From assembly GCA_024278285.1 (NCBI GenBank), contig JAJRTM010000717.1, positions 1-9,333 of the forward strand: DNA of 9,333 bases, written 5' to 3'. How positions within the stretch are numbered: the stretch's first letter is position 1; every line of letters starts with the position of its first letter. Below the pieces are notes generated by a model. That model did no database searches and was not told the origin of the DNA. It saw only the letters and a program-made list of their open reading frames with translations. Position numbers and translations under genes: made by a program. Below are positions 5,296-9,333 of this stretch, in pieces. Source of the stretch: Planctomycetota bacterium. GTDB taxonomy: Bacteria; Planctomycetota; Planctomycetia; Planctomycetales; Planctomycetaceae.

Positions 5296-7866
5296 TTATC
5301 CGAGGAGAGCTAATACCTGTGACGGGTTCTGGTTAGCGATTGACAATACTGAGATACCTGCCTGAGACAGGATCTGGGATTTTGTCAATTGAGCAGTCGT
5401 TTCTGCAAAGTCGGTATCGACGATGGCAGACCGAGCTTCAGAAATGTTTTCCAACGCAATACCGAGCGTATTGATGTTGGTATCGATCACGTTTTTCTGA
5501 ATCGCACCGAGTCGACCACGAAGAGTTGAAACTTCGTTGATCGATTGTTCAATGATATCGACCAGATTAGAACCGGGTGTATCCGGTCCGATATCGAGCA
5601 AACTTTTTCCAGCACCGGTACCAAGTTCGTACAACTTACCAGCAACCCCACCAAGTCGAGCGGTGTTGACGGCTTGAATTCCGATCCCAATTTGACCGGC
5701 TGCAGATACTTCCTGACCAATCTGGAACAGTGAACCACCACCAGTGATGGTAACAACGGCTCGGCGACCTTGCACGTTGTTTGCTTCGTTAAAGGTCAAC
5801 TCTGCATCGAGAGAGAAGGTCTTGATTCGTGCTTTCAAACCGGAAGTTTGAGCAACCTGTCCGTTGATCGAAGCTTCCAGATCGACACCCGTATCACGTG
5901 ACGCGTTCGTAATATTGTCGTCGATTGTCGTTTCAAATGAACCGCTCAATACATTGACAGCAACAAATTGGGAGGCACCATAGTCGGTACTGTTCAGTTT
6001 CAGAATTCGACTGGCCACATCAACAGTTTTTTGTGACTGAGCAGAGACGACTTCTCCTCCACTTCCTTCGACATCGATACTGACCAGATTACGGGCAGAG
6101 GCTGCTCCGTCGCTGGTATCAGTTTGAATGAAGGTTCGGATATCAGCGGCTGTTGTTGTGATATTACCGAAGGCATCTGATGCAAGATTGACAGTAACCG
6201 TGTTATCGGCTGTCCCTGTCTGGGCAACAGATACAGAAAGTGTTGCATTGGAAGCTGTTGTTGAGACGAATACAACATTCACAACCCCGTCGGTGCCGTA
6301 AGCACGCGAATCGTTGAAGGTAATGTCGTTGTTCGCTCCATCGTTTCCACCAGTAAGCTGCGAAGCTGAAGTTCCTGCTGAAAAGATCGAGGTACTTGCA
6401 GTATCAGCAGTTGATGCAGAAGCAGCAACAAACTTCTGAGCTTCAACCGCATTGGTCGAAGTTCCAGAGTTAACCAATGACAACACGTCAGAAATGGTTG
6501 AAGTGTTCGCACCACTGACCCGTGCACTCTGAATCGTCACGGTCGTATCGCCAGTTTCTGCATTCGTCACCACACTGGAAACCGACAGTGAAGCGGTCGC
6601 TGTGGCTGCATCGACAAATTGAACGAAGACTTCTCCGCCCAAACTGGCAACCGATCCACCAGAACCGCTGTTACGGTTATCTTCAAATTTGATATCTGAA
6701 ATATCACCACCACCTGTTAAAGCAGCAGCGCCGGCTGTAGCACCAACGGTCGTTCCTGTACCAACTGCAGTTGCGTCAACATAAGCCTGTGCTGCAACTG
6801 CGTTAGTGGAAGTTCCACTGTTAATTAGAGCAGCGATATCGGCAATGGTCGAGGTAGCAACCGTTGTTCCGGTATTGGCCAATTCAACAGTCACTGTAGT
6901 TACGCCAGAAACTGTTGTTACACCAGAGACACTCAGCCCACCAGCCGTAGTCCCATCTGCAATAACAACTCGTACAGTTCCACCAAGAGAAGTATCGGTA
7001 CCAAGCGTTGAGGTTGCACGAGCATCGGTAAATGTCAACGAACCAGCGGTTGTCGATGCAGCCACACTAACTGTGTTGGCAACAACAGTTCCCGTATTGA
7101 TGTTCACGCTACCCTGGTTGGCACCTTCAGTGAAGGTTAAACCAGGATCGAAACTGGCGATAACTCCGGTCACATCCGAAACGGCATTCACCGCATTCTG
7201 GATATCTGCTGAAGTACTGGAAGCACCCAGGAAAATAACCTGTGATCCTGTTGAACCAGCGATTTCAATTGTAGAAGCAGAACTCAGATTCCCTTGAAGG
7301 TATCGCAATTCGCCTTTTTCAGCTTGTTTCGTAATGGCAGCTTCAATCTCAATGGTTGAGCTGGAGCTGAAAACAGCTTCGTTAATCTGGAAATCGTCCA
7401 GTTTGGCAGAATCGCCCGCCGTTAATTGTGTGACAAATGCCTTACTACCATCAATCAGTTTATCGCCAGCAAATGTGGTGTTCGCTGAAATTCGGTTCAC
7501 AGCAGATAACGCTGCATCAACCTGAAGCTGGTTCGCTTCAATTTCTGATTGTGACAAAGCACCACTGTTCAGCGATTCCTGAACCAGTCCACGTACCTGA
7601 TTAAGCAGGTTACTAATTTCGCCAAGTGCTGCATCTGCGGTCGCGATAACATTGTTTGCTCGCGAACTGTTCTTGATTGATTGCTCAATCGCGGAAATCT
7701 GTGATCGCAAGGTTTCGCCTGCAATCAAACCGGCAGGATTATCCTTACCAGAGTTAATTTTCAAACCTGTTGACAGACGCGTGAGCGCCGTGTTCTGCAG
7801 GTCGTTAGCCCTGTTCAAACTCCTTAAACCTCGCAACGCTGCGACATTCGTATTAATCCTCGTCAT
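5296..7866 (-). CDS. fliC: Flagellin with enlarged, modular central domain
   Basis: This is the structural subunit of the flagellar filament, 856 residues, against about 270-500 in many flagellins. The N-terminal D0/D1 part (1-165) includes MTRINTNVAALRGLRSLNRA, RLSTGLKINSGKDNPAGL and ANNVIATADAALGEI. The C-terminal D1/D0 part (about 725-856) ends KSQILSQAGISVLSIANQ, NPSQVLALLG. Between them a flagellin-IN-like segment (about 193-236) precedes three related Ser/Thr/Ala/Gly/Val-rich modules (about 276-389, 391-513 and 514-625). These share F-x-D-x-R starts; the first two also share NSGTSTNAV and end in LTGG. The protein has no cysteine. The ribosome-binding site AGGAAAGG lies 9 nt before the ATG. 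It is transcribed from the csrA side and ends at the shared terminator. The surface modules are probably exposed and may be glycosylated, which is inference. The symbol follows the usual name; hag would serve equally. Confidence 0.95.
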   Translation of the reverse strand: MTRINTNVAALRGLRSLNRANDLQNTALTRLSTGLKINSGKDNPAGLIAGETLRSQISAIEQSIKNSSRANNVIATADAALGEISNLLNQVRGLVQESLNSGALSQSEIEANQLQVDAALSAVNRISANTTFAGDKLIDGSKAFVTQLTAGDSAKLDDFQINEAVFSSSSTIEIEAAITKQAEKGELRYLQGNLSSASTIEIAGSTGSQVIFLGASSTSADIQNAVNAVSDVTGVIASFDPGLTFTEGANQGSVNINTGTVVANTVSVAASTTAGSLTFTDARATSTLGTDTSLGGTVRVVIADGTTAGGLSVSGVTTVSGVTTVTVELANTGTTVATSTIADIAALINSGTSTNAVAAQAYVDATAVGTGTTVGATAGAAALTGGGDISDIKFEDNRNSGSGGSVASLGGEVFVQFVDAATATASLSVSSVVTNAETGDTTVTIQSARVSGANTSTISDVLSLVNSGTSTNAVEAQKFVAASASTADTASTSIFSAGTSASQLTGGNDGANNDITFNDSRAYGTDGVVNVVFVSTTASNATLSVSVAQTGTADNTVTVNLASDAFGNITTTAADIRTFIQTDTSDGAASARNLVSIDVEGSGGEVVSAQSQKTVDVASRILKLNSTDYGASQFVAVNVLSGSFETTIDDNITNASRDTGVDLEASINGQVAQTSGLKARIKTFSLDAELTFNEANNVQGRRAVVTITGGGSLFQIGQEVSAAGQIGIGIQAVNTARLGGVAGKLYELGTGAGKSLLDIGPDTPGSNLVDIIEQSINEVSTLRGRLGAIQKNVIDTNINTLGIALENISEARSAIVDTDFAETTAQLTKSQILSQAGISVLSIANQNPSQVLALLG

Positions 7867-7875
7867 TGTTAGTTG

Positions 7876-7885
7876 CCTTTCCTAC
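7876..7885 (-). promoter_or_regulatory. Flagellin ribosome-binding site overlapping a GGA motif
   Basis: The minus strand reads GTAGGAAAGG, ending 9 nt before the ATG at 7866. The AGGA inside the Shine-Dalgarno is the kind of site through which CsrA blocks ribosome entry on hag-type messages. Confidence 0.6.
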
Positions 7886-7956
7886 TTTGTTGGTTTGACC
7901 GCACCACTATTTTGTTGGGTGGCCAGTAACCTGGGTGGTGACTCGTTTGGTAAACT

Positions 7957-7996
7957 TGTCATTCCTGACAGAACTCTATTTCCCTCAAGGAATGAC
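7957..7996 (-). promoter_or_regulatory. Leader hairpin with GGA loop and competing helix
   Basis: The minus strand (7970 to 7957) reads TGTCA-GGAA-TGACA, a 5-bp stem whose loop presents GGA, the arrangement CsrA prefers. Upstream, GTCATTCC (7996-7989) is perfectly complementary to GGAATGAC (7965-7958) and would form an alternative 8-bp helix with a 23-nt loop that buries the same GGA. The two structures exclude each other. The hairpin lies about 90 nt before the flagellin start codon. Confidence 0.45.
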
Positions 7997-8070
7997 TCTC
8001 CAGAACTGGCTTCCCATGCCTTTCACATTCCTCCTGAATCCGCTCCATCCTGCTGACATCCTCTTGCTCC
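7959..8070 (-). promoter_or_regulatory. GGA-rich flagellin leader, putative CsrA-binding region
   Basis: Eleven GGA trinucleotides occur on the flagellin-sense strand between 8070 and 7963 (108 nt), where fewer than two are expected by chance. The best match to the known CsrA consensus RUACARGGAUGU is GCAAGAGGATGT at 8067-8056, which agrees at nine of twelve positions; AGCAGGATGGA follows at once. CsrA is encoded about 450 nt upstream. A 29-codon Glu-rich frame (8048-7959) overlaps the cluster and could instead explain it. Confidence 0.45.
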
Positions 8071-8190
8071 CGAAAATGGTGATTGCGGGGAGAACATCTG
8101 TAAAATCTGGCATAAAACGGACCAACAGCCCAGATATCAAATCCGCGCTGCAACCAGCATCGTCCGAAAACAACACCGACTATCAGTCTG

Positions 8191-8218
8191 TGATCGGCTT
8201 TCCCCAAAGGCAACTTGA
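8191..8218 (-). promoter_or_regulatory. Candidate sigma-28 flagellar promoter for flagellin
   Basis: On the minus strand TCAAGTTG (8218-8211) and GCCGATCA (8198-8191) are separated by 12 nt. The E. coli FliA consensus is TAAAGTTT-N11-GCCGATAA, giving 6 of 8 and 7 of 8 matches with one extra spacer base. Initiation here would give a flagellin leader of about 315 nt containing the whole GGA-rich region. Confidence 0.4.
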
Positions 8219-8519
8219 GTAAAATACAGAGAATTTGAGAAATAAACAGAAAAGGGGAAATGGGGCGACTGGAGAGACCGGGTGCGATGCGGCAGGCTTT
8301 GGGGCGAGAATAGCGTTTCGAATCGCCCATCGGAAAGAAATTGTACTACTAACGGTAAAAGTTGGTGAACGGCTCACAAACTCTAGAAAAATGTCAATTT
8401 GGTTACGGCTATCAGAATGAACCAGCCGAGCTGGGGTATCTGACTCTATTATATACGGCGTTAGATTAACTGAGTGAAATGATCAACATGCTTGTTGGTT
8501 GTCGTGAAGAAGTTTTCGG
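8219..8519. other. Gene-free stretch between csrA and the flagellin leader
   Basis: I see no convincing gene. The minus strand has a perfect TATAAT at 8453-8448 without a well-placed -35 box, so a weak vegetative promoter feeding the flagellin is possible. CAACA-TGCT-TGTTG at 8484-8497 is a small hairpin just beyond csrA without a T-run, so csrA transcription may read through. Confidence 0.4.
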
Positions 8520-8714
8520 CTACTCCGTTCCCTTGGCTGGCTTTGACTGTTTATCGCGTTGAATTGCATCATAAACTTCTTCTCGATGCACCGCGATTTC
8601 AGGAGGTGCTTCGATTCCAATACGAATTTTGTCGCCTCGAATATCGACGATCGTAATTTTAATATTGTCGCCGATGATTATGCTTTCATCGCGCTGTCGG
8701 GACAGAACCAACAT
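8520..8714 (-). CDS. csrA: Carbon storage regulator CsrA
   Basis: This 64-residue RNA-binding protein binds GGA motifs in mRNA leaders, usually to control translation; in several bacteria it represses flagellin. The sequence MLVLSRQRDESIIIGDNI holds the Leu4 and Arg6 region of the first RNA-binding strand, and IAVHREEVYDAI holds the second surface with the conserved Arg (E. coli Arg44). The beta core VDIRGDKIRIGIEAP lies between them. Length is normal for the family. ATG at 8714 has AGGAG 8 nt upstream. It points towards the flagellin gene 650 bp away, with no clear terminator between. FliW, the protein antagonist of CsrA in flagellar systems, is not in the window. Confidence 0.96.
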   Translation of the reverse strand: MLVLSRQRDESIIIGDNIKITIVDIRGDKIRIGIEAPPEIAVHREEVYDAIQRDKQSKPAKGTE

Positions 8715-8743
8715 CCTGCAGGCTCCTCAATGACTGTTCCTGG
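8712..8743 (-). promoter_or_regulatory. csrA translation start region with three GGA motifs
   Basis: On the csrA-sense strand GGA occurs at 8740-8738, inside the Shine-Dalgarno GAGGAG (8728-8723) and overlapping the start codon in GCAGGATGT (8719-8711). CsrA is known to repress its own message in E. coli through such sites. The start is also framed by the palindrome CCTGCAGG. Confidence 0.45.
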
Positions 8744-9202
8744 AAACCACCAGCGACAGACTTGGAAAATAAGTAAAAAATTAAAGTGATGATGACCAGC
8801 AGTGATGACGGCCTTTTTACAATTGGATTTTGGCTCGCAGCAGTGGAACGAAACACGCCCCCGCCAAACAGCTAAAACTCTCAATACGGATCGAATCGTC
8901 ATTACCAGCAAAGAAGTCAAAGTGAGATTGAACGTTTTTGCCCTCTCAATCAAAACTGCTGTTAAGCTATTCCGAATATAATGATAGAACCAGTTGCAAC
9001 GCCCCTCGAAGAATGATTTTATTGGCCGGCTCGCAATATTGATCCGGTTAGGATCGTTCGAAAAATCACCGTCCGATCTCAAATGGTTATTAGCGGCAAG
9101 GTGTTAGCCTCCATTCATCTGTAAACGATCAATGAGCCACCACAGGGACCGCCAGGTGCCATTGACGAAATGAATTGACTTGGGTTCAAATTGGGTGCCA
9201 CT
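8744..9202. other. Gap upstream of csrA with no recognised gene
   Basis: Reading frames here are short or have random-like composition; the longest leftward one (9082-8678) runs into csrA out of frame, is rich in Cys, Trp and His, and matches nothing I know. No clear promoter, terminator or repeat was found beyond a duplicated CTCTCAAT at 8878 and 8943. The csrA promoter must lie here if csrA is transcribed on its own. Confidence 0.4.
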
Positions 9203-9333
9203 CTACGCCGTGAAGTGAAAATTGGCTTGGGTTTTCTTAAGTTCTTTGGCTGTCTCGATTTGTTGTTTTGTTGCTTCAAGAATTTGTGGGGAGCTGATTT
9301 GTTTTTTCTTCTTTTTTCGTGGGTAATGGCGGC
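9203..9333 (-). CDS. 3' end of an unidentified gene, Lys-rich tail
   Basis: Entering from the window edge, the frame encodes 42 residues, including RKKKKKQISSPQILEATKQQ and ending KKTQANFHFTA before TAG at 9205-9203. The middle is a plausible charged helix, preceded by a run of lysines. The other two leftward frames look less protein-like; one stops early and the other lacks regular composition. I do not recognise the family. It reads in the same direction as csrA, which starts about 490 nt downstream. Confidence 0.4.
   Translation of the reverse strand, partial: RHYPRKKKKKQISSPQILEATKQQIETAKELKKTQANFHFTA

Noticed and set aside
6430..6840. Repeated DNA inside the flagellin gene, considered as a CRISPR-like or tandem DNA array
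   Set aside because: The similarity is at protein-module level (NSGTSTNAV); the underlying DNA copies differ and there are no spacers.
6806..7297. Plus-strand 163-residue frame inside the flagellin gene
   Set aside because: It is a shadow of the flagellin's repetitive Thr/Val/Ala codons; the minus-strand flagellin is unambiguous.
7959..8330. Leftward 123-residue frame upstream of the flagellin
   Set aside because: It has random-like composition rich in Cys, Arg and His, no recognised domain and no ribosome-binding site, and it crosses the candidate promoter; only its last 29 codons are noted as a possible leader peptide.
8235..8420. Plus-strand 61-residue frame from a TTG start
   Set aside because: It has no ribosome-binding site, no recognisable motif and lies antisense to the leader region.
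8789..8875. Plus-strand 28-codon frame beginning MMTSSDDGLF
   Set aside because: No clear Shine-Dalgarno and no homology I can recall; chance frames of this size are common.
8678..9082. Leftward 134-residue frame overlapping the start of csrA
   Set aside because: It overlaps csrA out of frame, has Trp/Cys/His-rich random composition and matches no family I know.

Overview
The window looks like a chromosomal segment of a planctomycete-type bacterium. This is inference, not a database match. The clues are a moderate GC content; dispersed intergenic repeats of the kinds I associate with that phylum (an 18-bp TGTCAGGCTGGAAAGCCT element in two inverted copies and a GGTCCGC-AATA-GCGGACC hairpin element); a small pseudo-receiver protein with a PRSRF motif; and a csrA gene upstream of a large flagellin gene. 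No rRNA, tRNA, CRISPR array or complete mobile element is visible.

Layout. Bases 1-108 are the GC-rich 3' end of a rightward gene, possibly an IS4-type transposase. Bases 153-536 (minus) are a receiver-like gene broken by an in-frame TAA; its start overlaps the stop of lnt. Bases 529-2388 (minus) encode a 619-aa apolipoprotein N-acyltransferase with its Glu-Lys-Cys catalytic residues. Bases 2389-2770 are a repeat-rich gap with a REP-like element, a 15-bp direct repeat on either side of it, and two inverted copies of the 18-bp repeat. Bases 2771-3994 (minus) encode MoeA. Divergently, 4229-4663 (plus) encodes an Rrf2-family regulator with three Fe-S-type cysteines, followed after 32 bp by a secreted DUF3365-type protein with a CxxCH c-heme site (4696-5211). 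A bidirectional terminator (5238-5281) separates this pair from a convergent 856-aa flagellin gene (5296-7866, minus). Upstream of the flagellin lies a gene-free leader of about 650 nt, extremely rich in GGA motifs, then csrA (8520-8714, minus), another gap of about 490 nt, and the 3' end of an unidentified leftward gene (9203-9333).

How the genes may work together. Two local stories stand out. The Rrf2 regulator and the exported c-heme protein form an apparent two-gene redox or NO-responsive unit. CsrA is encoded directly upstream of a flagellin whose leader carries eleven GGA motifs in 108 nt, a hairpin presenting GGA in its loop, and another GGA at the Shine-Dalgarno, so translational control of flagellin by CsrA is likely. 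No fliW is present in the window.
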